Shown in pieces: positions 10,801 to 19,246 of a DNA stretch of 19,246 bases. Numbering within the stretch: position 1 is the stretch's first letter; the number at the start of each line of letters is the position of its first letter. The position numbers were made by a program, and so were the translations under genes. This DNA is from Monosiga brevicollis MX1 (lineage: Eukaryota; Opisthokonta; Choanoflagellata; Craspedida; Salpingoecidae): the NCBI RefSeq assembly GCF_000002865.3, contig NW_001865051.1, positions 991,621 through 1,010,866 on the forward strand, in the 5' to 3' direction. The notes below the pieces were generated by a model that searched no databases, had not been told where the DNA came from, and saw nothing but the letters and a program-made list of their open reading frames with translations.

Positions 10801-13203
10801 TCAATGTGGCATTGATACAGTATGGTCAAGGAGCGGCTGGAACGACATGCTTCCAAGCAGGAGACGACGGCGCCGGTGGCTGCCGCAGTGACGAGCCAGG
10901 TGCCCGTCCGTCGACCCGAGTCCGCGGCTGCCCCTCGCGTTTCGCGATCTACCGCGCCGCAGCCCAAGTCGCGGGATGGTGACTCGAATCTGGGAGCCAC
11001 AGTCACCTCTGTGGCCGTGACGAAGGGCTTGTTGGACTTTAATTTTGATGAGTTTACCCCTTCGGCTGATCTCAACCCTGTACGCAGCGCGTTCCAACAA
11101 GAAAGAGAACTGGCCCTCGTGTCTTGGCTTTGAATTGGGCTGTCTTTGTCCGTCTCAGCAATTGTGTGTGCTTTTTGTCCTCAACCCGTTAGGAAATGCC
11201 CGAGTTGTTTGTCCTCCCCGATGAACAGGACGACGCGCTGCCTTCTCCGGGTGCCATGGCACGTGAGGGTGCTTTGCAACGTCCACGATCCAATAGCCAT
11301 ACTCTGAGCCGACCCTCGGTTGCGGTACGCACACGCTCGCCCTGCCCGATTGTCTGCTTGACTGGCCGGCGCTCACTGTATTGCATTTTGTTTTGCGCTG
11401 GGCAGGCATTGCCACGCATTTCAATCGCGGGCAACGAGCACGACCCCGTACAGGAGACAATTGACTCGTGCAGCTCATCCGACGCCAACGTGGCAATCCA
11501 GGCGTTGAAGACGATGAGCACTAATATGGGACCTCACGTGGCACCCAAGGCAGATCGTGTGCTCTTGGCCTGCCGCGCCCAGCTGACAAACTTTTACACC
11601 ACCCATTTGGGTGAGAACACATCGCTGTCGAGTGAAGATCAGCAGTCGATTATCCGCTCGTTATTTTTGTTGATTGAGCGTGCGTTTGAGGATGCCGACT
11701 TCCGCGCTGCGGTGCAGCCCGAGCCACTGGCCGCGCTTTTGCTTGAAATGATCCACCGCATGCAAGATCCTCGCACGGTTAGCGAGTGCTCCCTTGGTGA
11801 CTCGGCGCTCAAGACCTACAACGCGACCCTCAATGCCATCAATGAGTTGACGCCGGCGGGAACCATGGTCTCAGCATTGGTGCGCGTGGCTCGGGACACG
11901 GTCCTACACAGTGTCGGCGAGACGCTGACCGTAAATAAGATGTTTGCGCGATTCCTGCCCCAAAATGTGGGTGAGCCCTCCCTCTTGGACGAGCTGACCA
12001 TCATGGAGGAGGCCGTGGTCTTGGGCTCCATTGACAACCTCTTTGCCAAGCATTCGGTAGCTTTGCTCAAGGACCAGACTCTGGCCCATCCATTCCAACG
12101 TGCCTTTCGCTGTGTGACGGCTGTGCTCCGCATCATGGTGCACCGCCATGGCATCAAGGTATTGAATCGCTTGACGCGCGCTGACTTGTCTCGCAAGGGC
12201 GGAGTGTATTATCTGCTGCGCAAGCGCTTGGCGCGGTCTGACCCGTCATTGACCGAGGCCGACATGGAACGCGAGCTCCCTCCCCCAGAGGCCATGTTTG
12301 GTGCACAGCGCGCCGGTGCGCCTGTAGAGCCGAGTATCATGGTGTCGTCAGAGGCCGTGATGGGTACCAACGCCGATGCTCCCGCCTCGGAAGCCGAGGC
12401 AGAAGATCCTGATTCAGATACGGCCGCATTCACGCGTGATGAGCAGCGCTTGGCTCAAAACCGTGAAAGCATCATGGTGGAGCTCCGTGGTGGCAGTGCG
12501 CCGCGGCACGCCCTGTCAACCTCTGCACCGCATGCAGTCGAGTTGGGTCAAATGATGGATATGATCCAAAGCAAGGATCAGAGTGTCGAAGGTTGGCGCC
12601 AACTGAAGGCCTTTCATCTGGCCCACCCCACCGTGGATGTGCTTGCTGCTGCGTCTCACCTGTCCGCGCCCATGCGGCGATACATCAAGCGTCGATTGGA
12701 TGAGTTTTCTCGCAATCCCTCGGGTGCGGCTCTGCTCTCCATGCCGGGATCGGCTGCCGACGTGTTGCAAAACGTTATGGAAGCACGCAACCAGCTTGTC
12801 TCCTACAAGCGCAGCCTGGCCGAGGGCAGCACCACCGAGGCGGAAGGGCAAGAAGAACAACCAACCCCAGCCGCCCCAGAAAAACAGACTGATTCTTTGT
12901 CGGGCACCCTGCCGGTTCGTACGCGGCTACTCTTTTGTTTCCTCGCGCCTTTTTTTATCTCGCTTGTTGAAGTGTGCTGCCTCTTTTCGTAACCGCTGAC
13001 CTTTTGTTTCTGGTTTGTTTTTGCTGTCGCTGGCCTGTGTGCCTCCATTTGCACGCATGTGTCTGTATTGTGAACAGGGCCGTGAGCCTTTGCTGCGGAA
13101 GGAGAATGTGCAGGGCAAGGCCGATGGAAGTGAAGACCCTCAGCTTGCCCTGCTGAAGCAGCGACTCTTGCGACTGCGCCAGAAGACGTCCACATCAGCT
13201 TGA
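4376..13203 (+). CDS. CKAP5: XMAP215/CKAP5/ch-TOG family microtubule polymerase with five TOG domains
   Basis: There are 24 exons: 4376..4626, 4723..4804, 4979..5164, 5241..5720, 5810..5914, 5999..6169, 6268..6417, 6570..6830, 6913..7014, 7118..7241, 7321..7394, 7525..7749, 7836..8621, 8804..8893, 9020..9112, 9222..9506, 9597..9692, 9794..9943, 10033..10516, 10600..10684, 10821..11079, 11193..11324, 11406..12914 and 13078..13203. They sum to 6306 bases (2101 residues), close to animal homologues. The family captures tubulin dimers and speeds plus-end growth at spindles and centrosomes. TOG domains lie near residues 12-230, 273-505, 597-818, 870-1092 and 1179-1435. Each keeps the tubulin-binding Trp of the first loop: KSWKAR, PKWKDR, SVWKER, SSWKLR and VLKWSF. 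Basic Lys/Arg/Ser/Ala linkers follow TOG2 (about 513-562) and TOG4 (about 1110-1155). The region from about 1515 resembles the C-terminal TACC-binding part, including KVLNRLTRADLS, the segment from ELGQMMDMIQSK to YIKRRLDEF, and a final LALLKQRLLRLRQK. Intron 22 (11325..11405) is in frame and may sometimes be retained. Confidence 0.95.
4814..4846 (+). repeat. Poly(T) run inside CKAP5 intron 2
   Basis: An uninterrupted run of about 33 T sits near the donor end of the 174-base second intron (4805..4978). It is followed by CATTTCAACAG, which looks like a decoy acceptor. Using that acceptor would bring an in-frame TAG within about 70 bases, so the acceptor ending at 4978 is the one that keeps the TOG1 frame. 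Confidence 0.85.
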
Positions 13204-13858
13204 GATCCCTGTACCTTTTTGAAGCATTGGGTTTGGTCCTGATTGATGTGCTGCTGTGATTGTGTGTGTATGTGTTTGTGTATGTGTTTGTGTGTGTCAC
13301 AGAGACGATAGAGAGATAGATGATCAGCTGCTGGCGCCACATACCACAGTGGTTTGGTGGCGCATGTTTGTATTTCGTGTGCCCTGCGGCTCCTTCGCGT
13401 CAATTGCTTCCGAACAATAGATTTCATTTCTTGGTCTTTTTCAGTTTGAAGCTTGTGACTCGGATACGGTTTGGATGAAATAGGGAAGCCACCTGGCCCT
13501 CAACTGTGATTGAGCTGGCTTGGCCTTTGGCTGCTCGTTTTTATCACACATGGCTGCTGGCAACAAACTCTCGCTTGAGAGAGTAAGAGTTCTCCTTTTT
13601 GTTTCTTAGTTTGTATGTGTGGGATACATCTTATCAAGAAATGCATGGTGGGTGGTGTGTATCCTACGTGGTGGGAGAGCCGAGAAGAATAAACATCTCG
13701 ATCCGTGCCTGGCTCTAGAAATGATCTGTCAGCCTCCACCACGGGCCGGGCGGCAACTCTTTCGTCCAAACCCATCGCCTTCTTGTGTTAACATGTAAAT
13801 TATTCGGCCAAAATTATGAGAAAAATATGAAAAAATTCGGTGCGTCTCACCACGTGCA
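13204..13858. other. CKAP5 3' region and SET-gene upstream region
   Basis: No gene is visible here. It holds a TGTGTGTATGTGTTTGTG tract (about 13258-13298), a single AATAAA, and an AT-rich stretch (about 13786-13835) just upstream of the SET-domain gene that could be its core promoter. Several short ATGs in that stretch run quickly to stops or lie out of frame, which suggests transcription starts close to the coding start. Confidence 0.5.
13688..13693 (+). terminator. Candidate poly(A) signal AATAAA
   Basis: A canonical AATAAA hexamer stands about 485 bases after the CKAP5 stop. It is the clearest polyadenylation-type signal seen in this gap and would give a 3' UTR of about 0.5 kb. A single hexamer can occur by chance, so the assignment is weak. 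Confidence 0.3.
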
Positions 13859-15412
13859 ATGGCTGACTTCTATTTTTTCTTTTTTTCTTCAACATCACGA
13901 CAAGTCGGCATGGCAGCCCGGACAGAGGTTGCGGGAGCGGCGGCATACGCAGCTGTGGGGGTGGCTGAGTTGCTATGGGATGAGAGTCGGCACCCACTTG
14001 GGGCAGGCTGGCGGGTGGTGGCAAAGAAGGAGCTGGCGCCGGGTACCGTGGTGGTGCGCGAGATTGGCTGCGCAGTTGCTGCGAGCGAGAGCGGGGCCAT
14101 CTGCCCCGTCTGCTTTGATATGCACACAAGCACACAGGAGGAGTCGGAGTTGGCCCCGTGCCGAGCGCTGGCTGCCCGTGAGCAACGCATTTTGGCACCA
14201 CTGATGCAGGCGGGCCTCTTTGACGAGCTACAGGCGTACGGCGTCGATCGGCAGCTTGTGCTACTCTGGCTACGCGTGATCAATTTGGCCGCGACAACGA
14301 GCGATGATTTGCCTGCGCCGGCCGCGGCACGCCTGCAGGCGTGGCGTGATACCCTATGGGGTCTTGCACATCAAGATGTTTCGGCACCCTCAGACACCTG
14401 GTTGAATGGTGTCACCATGGCGGCCGTTGTGCTTGTTCAGGGGCTGCCGCCGGCCGTTGTGGCCGCGGCCACGGACTTGCTTCTGCCTCTAGTGCAGCAG
14501 TCCAGTCATGGCGAAAGCAGCGGGTCGCTGGTTGAAGTATTGGTGCTGCTGGCTGGCATGCTCAATCGCAATGGCTATTCGGTACGGGCAGCACGCGAGC
14601 CCAACCGAGAGACGGCATGGGGGCACTTTCCTGTCATCGCCCTCGTCAACCACAGCTGTCATCCTAATTGTGCAGTGGTATCGCGGCCGGGAGGCGAGCT
14701 CGAGGTCCGCACACTTGGGACCGTCCGAGCAGGAGCAGAACTCTTTGTATCCTATGTAGACCTTACCTTGCCGCGAGCGGAACGCCAGGCCCACCTCCTG
14801 GCCAGCAAGGAGTTTACTTGCACCTGCTACCGGTGTCAGCATCCCGATGCGTTTCCCCATGAGCACGAGGCGAGCATGCCATCTTGTCCGCAGTGCGGGC
14901 TAGCTCTGCGCTGGACACAAACAAGCGCATCGGGCAAGGACGATACAGAAACGGCCACCTGCTACAGTGACGCTGGTGGCTGTGGTGCCGTGGTGACGGC
15001 CAGTGCTGTACAGTCACGTCTGACCGAAGCCCGTGAGGCACTGAGTCAGGCGGGGGAACCATCAGCAGTGGCAGACGTGGTAGGTTCGCTCCTACCTGAA
15101 GAGCACGCTCTGGTGATGCAGGCCAGGCTGCGGCTTTTCGCTCGCCTGAACAAGGACGAGGCACACCGGGAGGGCGCCCAGGAACAACTGGCAAAGGTGG
15201 CGGCAAGTCTGAGCCGCCTCGTGCCGACGCTTTGGCCCGAGCTGCTGGAGTTTGAATGGCTTGCTTTGCGCTCGGCCCACGCGCTTGCGTGTGAGGGAGA
15301 CCAGTCTGATGCCAGTCGTTTGAATTCTCGTCTCACCGCCCTTCGCTCGCGGGCCGAGCGCATCTTCGGGCTTGGTCATCCCTTTGTCGAGCAGCTGCAG
15401 TTTTCTACGTAA
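13859..15412 (+). CDS. SMYD-like SET-domain lysine methyltransferase, MYND finger reduced
   Basis: This is a single uninterrupted frame of 517 residues. The SET fold is split in the SMYD manner. The N-terminal part is GAGWRVVAKKELAPGTVVVRE (about 48-68, given here as GAGWRVVAKKELAPG plus TVVVRE). After a long helical insert come the methyl-donor-binding motif NHSCHPNC (264-271), GAELFVSYVD (292-301), and the post-SET cysteines FTCTCYRC (319-326) with a further CPQC and C-x5-C zinc-ribbon-like set (343-375). A SMYD protein would carry a MYND zinc finger after the first SET segment; here only ICPVC (81-85) and one isolated Cys (101) remain. The C-terminal half is helical and TPR-like. The start is uncertain. 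ATG 13859 is the first in frame, but it is followed by a pyrimidine-rich stretch coding mostly Phe, so ATG 13910 may be the true start. Substrate unknown: histone or non-histone lysine. No introns, unlike its neighbours. Confidence 0.85.
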   Translation: MADFYFFFFSSTSRQVGMAARTEVAGAAAYAAVGVAELLWDESRHPLGAGWRVVAKKELAPGTVVVREIGCAVAASESGAICPVCFDMHTSTQEESELAPCRALAAREQRILAPLMQAGLFDELQAYGVDRQLVLLWLRVINLAATTSDDLPAPAAARLQAWRDTLWGLAHQDVSAPSDTWLNGVTMAAVVLVQGLPPAVVAAATDLLLPLVQQSSHGESSGSLVEVLVLLAGMLNRNGYSVRAAREPNRETAWGHFPVIALVNHSCHPNCAVVSRPGGELEVRTLGTVRAGAELFVSYVDLTLPRAERQAHLLASKEFTCTCYRCQHPDAFPHEHEASMPSCPQCGLALRWTQTSASGKDDTETATCYSDAGGCGAVVTASAVQSRLTEAREALSQAGEPSAVADVVGSLLPEEHALVMQARLRLFARLNKDEAHREGAQEQLAKVAASLSRLVPTLWPELLEFEWLALRSAHALACEGDQSDASRLNSRLTALRSRAERIFGLGHPFVEQLQFST

Positions 15413-15616
15413 AAGGGATCCTACTTGGTTCGGGTGTACTTGTGTTGCAGCGCGTGCTCGTTTGATCCGCCCGTCTTGGGATATGGTGCGGACAATTGAG
15501 GCTCCTTATGCGATCTGTGATTCCTGAATTCCATTCCACGTTGCCGCCGAGCCGGCTTGTGCTGGAGGCGGCAGAGCAGGCGCTATATGCTTGCATGTTG
15601 TGTCGTGCACAGTCAG

Positions 15617-15720
<104 letters not shown>

Positions 15721-15769
15721 TTTTAAATTTTTGAGAAGGAGAGACGTTTTTATCGATTCGATTCGAAGG

Positions 15770-15820
15770 ATGGCGGCGGTGATCTTCCCGCCTGGGGTGG
15801 GAGGGTATCAAGGGTTATAA
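15770..15820 (+). CDS. Candidate upstream ORF of NAA50 (16 residues)
   Basis: ATG at 15770 has A at -3 and G at +4, a strong initiation context. It runs 16 codons (MAAVIFPPGVGGYQGL) to TAA at 15818-15820, and lies 31 bases before the NAA50 start. If the transcript begins upstream of it, it could lower or regulate NAA50 translation. Whether it is transcribed cannot be told from the sequence. Confidence 0.3.
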   Translation: MAAVIFPPGVGGYQGL

Positions 15821-15851
15821 GGATTGGTACTGGGTGTGCGGGGTTGCCACG

Positions 15852-17012
15852 ATGGCAGCCGTAGGCAGGGCGCCTCAGGTACAGCTTGGGGCGGGCGTGT
15901 TGATTCGTGTCGCGCAAGCACGCGACCTGCCACGGTTGCGCGAGTACGTTTGGATGGTGATTTGTGGTGCAGGCGATGCGGCCTAGGCTCTGACCTGATG
16001 AGGATAACGATGGCGGTCCGCATTGCGTGTAGGCTGCACGAGGCCTTGTTGCCCATCCGCTATCCTCTCAGCTTCTTTCAAAAGGTCAGTTGCCCACGCA
16101 CCAAGGGTTTCTCAACGCCAGTCACCTCACCAGCATGCCTCCGCGGCAGCTCGTCGTTGGACAGCAGCTTTCCACGTTGGTGGCAGAGGTTGGAGGCGTC
16201 GGCATCGTGGGCTTTCTCAGTTGCTCCTACCGTACACGAGAGACGGTGGAGCGTGAAGGAACGGTATGCGCCTCATCTTGCTCAGACCCGACTGCCCTCA
16301 AGGAGGTGTTGTCTGGAATCTGCAGAAGACTGCCACTTACCTGCGAGCTTGTCGTTGGGCCTCAGCCCCTGTCCTTACTACCCAGGGGCTTCACGACGGC
16401 TGCCTATATCATGACCTTTGGCGTGGATGACCCTTGGCAAGGACAGGGCATAGGTGCGTCTGGGTAACATTTTCGATTGTGTCCAGCCATCGCGTGCCGA
16501 GTTGTGACCCCCCGACTGTCTGTCACCTCGTGCAGGCTCGAGGTTGCTAACTTCTCTCTTGGAGCAGCTGGAAAAGGACGCGTTCGGTATGCTTGGGCCT
16601 CTTCCCATAAAATCCACCGGGCAAAACTGGGTACTGCGCCTTTTATGACCATCTATCTGTGCTGCCTTGGGTTTTCATTCCCTGCTAGCCTCATTCCTCT
16701 ACCTTCATGTGGCGAACGCCAACCCCTCGGCCATTCGCTTTTATCAGCGGTACGCCATTCGTGGGCCGCACAACAAAAACCGGCGTTTTTATGGGCATTC
16801 TTTTTCCACGAGCTCACTGCTTTGGGCGCGGGCTTGAGCACAGGCGGGGGTTTACAAAGGCTGGGCGCCTGTCTCAGTTCTATGTCAACATGCCTCCAGA
16901 CCAAGGCGATGCTTGGCTGCTTTATCGCAGCGTTCATGGCATTTGGGCGTGTGTTCCGAGTGAGGTTGACACTTGTCTTCCCGCGGCCTCGGCATGGTGC
17001 ACCATCATCTAG
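15852..17012 (+). CDS. NAA50: NAA50-like N-alpha-acetyltransferase (GNAT family)
   Basis: There are seven exons: 15852..15943, 16033..16084, 16150..16263, 16366..16453, 16536..16586, 16689..16749 and 16844..17012. They give 627 bases and 208 residues. NAA50 acetylates N-termini that keep Met followed by hydrophobic residues, and associates with the NatA complex on ribosomes. Recognisable segments in order are LHEALLPIRYPLSFFQK (substrate loop; human has NQVIFPVSYNDKFYKD), VGIVGFLSC, AYIMTFGVDDPWQGQGIG (acetyl-CoA loop Q-x-x-G-x-G), YLHVANANPSAIRFYQR, and GFTKAGRLSQFYVNMPP. By alignment from memory, the catalytic Tyr (YIMT) and His (YLHV) of human NAA50 are kept, and one Tyr of the C-terminal YY pair is Phe. 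The junction around 16264..16365 is the weak point: that segment is 102 bases with no stop, so it may be coding or a different splice may be used. The C-terminus beyond the GNAT core has no match I recognise. Confidence 0.85.
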
Positions 17013-17323
17013 TACGGCACTGGTTTGTGCATAAGCAGACATTTAGGGCGAGGGAAGGTCCAAGGCGCTGGGCGCTGGAACATGTTTTGAAAGGAGAGAG
17101 CGTTTTCAAGAGAGAGCGTAAACATCATAATATGAAATTGACGTGTGCAGGGTACGGTGAGAAGCTGTAGTCTGCGACTCAAGCAAGAAACAGTCTTTGA
17201 CAATGATCATGGCGACTGATTCCTCTCCGTGCTCGCAAGCAGCCAGTGTCTCGCGCAGCGAGCTTGCCACAAAAACAGGAAACATGATGTTTCAGATGCA
17301 GCAACTGGTGTTCCAAGAGCCAC
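17013..17323. other. Convergent 3' ends of NAA50 and the minus-strand gene
   Basis: About 310 bases lie between two facing stop codons, so both 3' untranslated regions must be short or overlap. I see no canonical AATAAA on either strand, no repeat and no gene. Confidence 0.5.
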
Positions 17324-19021
17324 TCAGCTGGTGGAGCGGTTGCAGCGGGGTACGGGCACCTCTTCCACGGCGGCAGAGGCGGGTGGGTGGGCAGCTGCTT
17401 GTTGGGGCTCCTCGGGCTCATCTTGGCCATCTGGTTCGGGTTCGGCCGCCTCGTTGACGATTGGAGGCTGGTGCATGTAGTTGGCAGCGGTGGGCATAGC
17501 TGAAGGCATGGACGAGACGGCGGCGGTCATGTGCTGGAGGTGGCCGGGTAAGGGAACACCGTGCATGGAGCCGGGTCGGAGCATATGTGGCTGCATGATG
17601 GCTGGATGATCTTGATGCAGGCTGGAAGCGGGGGCAGTCAGGCTCATCATCTCGTTGCGGAGCAAAGAGATGGCGTGCATGGTGGACGCGTGGCGCTGCA
17701 CTTCGTTGGACTCAATGTCGCGGAGGTGTGAGAGCAGGAGATCGACATTGGGTTTTGGCACCTTGGGGGAGGGGCTAGTTGTTAGAAGCTGACCATGGGC
17801 CATGGCGGGGCCTGAGTCAGGTTGACCCATGTCCAGGTGCACATAGCTGGGGTCGGGGCTGCTCCGATCCGCCTTGCGCTTGAGATTTTTCATGGGACGA
17901 AGACATCTAGCAATAAAGTCGGCCCCAAAGATGGCCCAGGGGCACGGCCGCCAAGTGTGCCAATCAGGCAAGCCACTCTTGACTGTGCAGGGCATGGTGG
18001 AGCCAATGTGTCGAATGGTTGAGGGAAGCCCGTGATGGCGTTCACAGGCCAGGCAGATGTATCGATGGCGTGAGCGAGTGGCAGTTGGGAGAGGAGGGAG
18101 TTCTTGGCTAAAGGGCACGCGCTGCACGTGTTGGTAGAGTGTGATGGCGCGGTTGAATAGTTGTTTGCTGATGGGCAGCTTGTCAAGGTGGCGGCGCACG
18201 TGGATGTTTGAGAGGATCACATCAATGTCATGCTTGTTCCAGCACCGGGATTGCTTGAGGAGGTCCAGGACCGATCCATCGGTGACGTGTGGGGGCTTGG
18301 CACGCGGAAATTTCTGCAAAGGGGGAGGAGGCAGGAGGAGGCGGGCGTACATCACCAAGTGTTAGGCTTGACGGGGATACCGTCGTACTGAAGGTGGGGT
18401 CAGGGCAGCATGTCTTTGGCGGTGGGTAGCGCGGCCAGAAGAACGGACCGCTTCAAAGGCGCTCAGGGCACCCGTCATAAGGTCATCGGAGGCCATGCTG
18501 GGGGGAGGCATGTCTGCCATCATGACGTGGACGCCCATGTTGATCATGTTGGGGTTGGGCAGGGGGTTGCCTTGCTCATCAGCCTAGCGCGGGCAGCGCG
18601 GATTTGGTTGTGCGACCAGATCAGAAACTCAAGTGTGTGGGCGGGCGGGACAAAGGCCAAAGGTGGTGCGGATGTACCATCGTGAGAACGCCATTCTCAG
18701 CTTGTTGGGATTCGGTGACATGCCCTGGTTCTTCGTGTCCCATTTGCTGGTGCGGGTGCTGCACCTCGAGCACGTTGTCCTATTTGCATACATAGCATGG
18801 CATGGAAGCTCGGTTGAGGTCCCCTCTGTGGTAGAGCACGGCCACCAACGAAAACGCGTCGGGTGTGGGGTGTAAGCGAGGACGGCAGCGGCGGGAGAAA
18901 TGGGCAGAGTCGAAACACAAGATCAACGGACTGTTCCGAGACCGTCGACCCCATCGTGTGTTTGTGAGCATACCGGCGAGGGTGTTGGCGAATCAGCGCC
19001 TGTGCGCACGGGGTGGGCCAT
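17324..19021 (-). CDS. Unrecognised, probably nuclear protein
   Basis: I propose four exons on the minus strand: 19021..18974, 18779..18678, 18583..18389 and 18313..17324. They give 1335 bases and 444 residues, all junctions in phase 0. The acceptor before 18313 has a long pyrimidine tract ending TTTGCAG, which makes the last intron the best supported. I do not recognise the family. Visible parts are a short N-terminal leader; a His/Gln-rich second exon; a Met/Pro-rich third exon; a helical block (about 126-175) containing VLDLLKQSRCWNKHDIDVIL; a Cys/His/Trp segment starting YICLACERHH (about 200) with further Cys to about 252; a basic stretch MKNLKRKADR (about 256-265) that could be a nuclear localisation signal; a helix VDLLLSHLRDIESNEVQRHA (about 305-324); and a Met/Pro/His-rich then acidic tail. 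The Cys/Trp-rich segment (about 17890-18000) could hide a further in-frame intron. The first exon is the least certain. Confidence 0.55.
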
Positions 19022-19246
19022 CGCCGGGTTGCGTTTGTTTTTTCTGTAAAAGGGCAACCGCCCTCAACCCCGTCCCGTGTCCTACCCCCCTTCCCCCGCG
19101 CTCGGCCAGACAGCAACACCCAAGAACCCTGCAGCAGGTGCAGGCGAGCGATTCGGAGCCTTCTGTGTGCGCGCCAAAATACGCGAGAGAGACGTAACGG
19201 TCAGCTCGTCCTGACAAGTTTGCTCTGGATCAGCAGATATCAATCG
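19022..19246. other. Upstream region of the minus-strand gene
   Basis: These 225 bases precede the proposed ATG of the minus-strand gene and should include its promoter and 5' untranslated sequence. Read on the minus strand there is a C/T-rich piece ending TTTTACAG about 26 bases before the ATG, which might be an acceptor for a 5' untranslated intron. Nothing else is recognisable. Confidence 0.35.

Noticed and set aside
10443-11075. Minus-strand 210-residue frame
   Set aside because: Antisense to CKAP5 exons 19-21; no recognisable protein and no splice signals in its favour.
12803-13342. Minus-strand 179-residue frame with Thr/Asn repeats
   Set aside because: Antisense to the CKAP5 3' end and the TG-rich 3' region; low complexity only.
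16477-17034. Plus-strand 185-residue open frame
   Set aside because: It reads through NAA50 introns in the wrong frame. The acetyltransferase motifs YLHV and QFYVNMPP are in other frames joined by good splice sites.
18697-19119. Minus-strand 140-residue frame starting upstream of the unknown gene
   Set aside because: It crosses the proposed first intron and then runs in a different frame from exon 2. A short first exon from ATG 19021 gives a consistent model, although this remains the weakest junction.

Overview
This is a piece of nuclear DNA from an intron-rich, compact, single-celled eukaryote. It holds six genes in about 19 kb. Most are cut by short GT-AG introns (roughly 58-194 bases), intergenic gaps are a few hundred bases, and long CT/GA and TG/GTCT simple repeats lie between genes. 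The gene set (an animal-type five-TOG XMAP215 protein, RMND1, NAA50, a SMYD-like SET protein and a possible tyrosine-motif receptor tail) fits a choanoflagellate such as Monosiga. That assignment is inference from gene content and architecture, not a database match. All gene models were spliced by hand: every junction used keeps the reading frame, and family similarity resumes across it.

Layout. 94-648 (+): the 3' end of a gene for a very acidic protein with regularly spaced tyrosine motifs, probably entering from the left edge. 649-1244: convergent 3' regions. 1245-2998 (-): a complete 8-exon RMND1/DUF155 mitochondrial inner-membrane protein. 2999-4375: a divergent intergenic region full of simple repeats, shared by RMND1 and the next gene. 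4376-13203 (+): a complete 24-exon CKAP5/XMAP215/ch-TOG gene of about 2101 residues with five TOG domains, two basic linkers and the C-terminal TACC-binding region. 13204-13858: 3' region and the promoter of the next gene. 13859-15412 (+): an intronless SMYD-like SET-domain methyltransferase whose MYND finger is reduced to one CxxC. 15413-15851: a roughly 100-base GA array and a small upstream ORF. 15852-17012 (+): a 7-exon NAA50 N-terminal acetyltransferase. 17013-17323: convergent 3' ends. 17324-19021 (-): a 4-exon unrecognised, probably nuclear protein. 19022-19246: its upstream region.

The genes do not form one pathway. They cover microtubule growth, mitochondrial translation support, protein methylation and N-terminal acetylation, which is normal for a eukaryotic housekeeping region. 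I found no mobile element with coding capacity, no tRNA or rRNA gene, and no prokaryote-type system. The points most worth a second look are the tyrosine-motif tail at the left edge, the unrecognised minus-strand gene on the right, the intronless SET gene with its missing MYND finger, the CpG-containing splice donors, and the in-frame introns.
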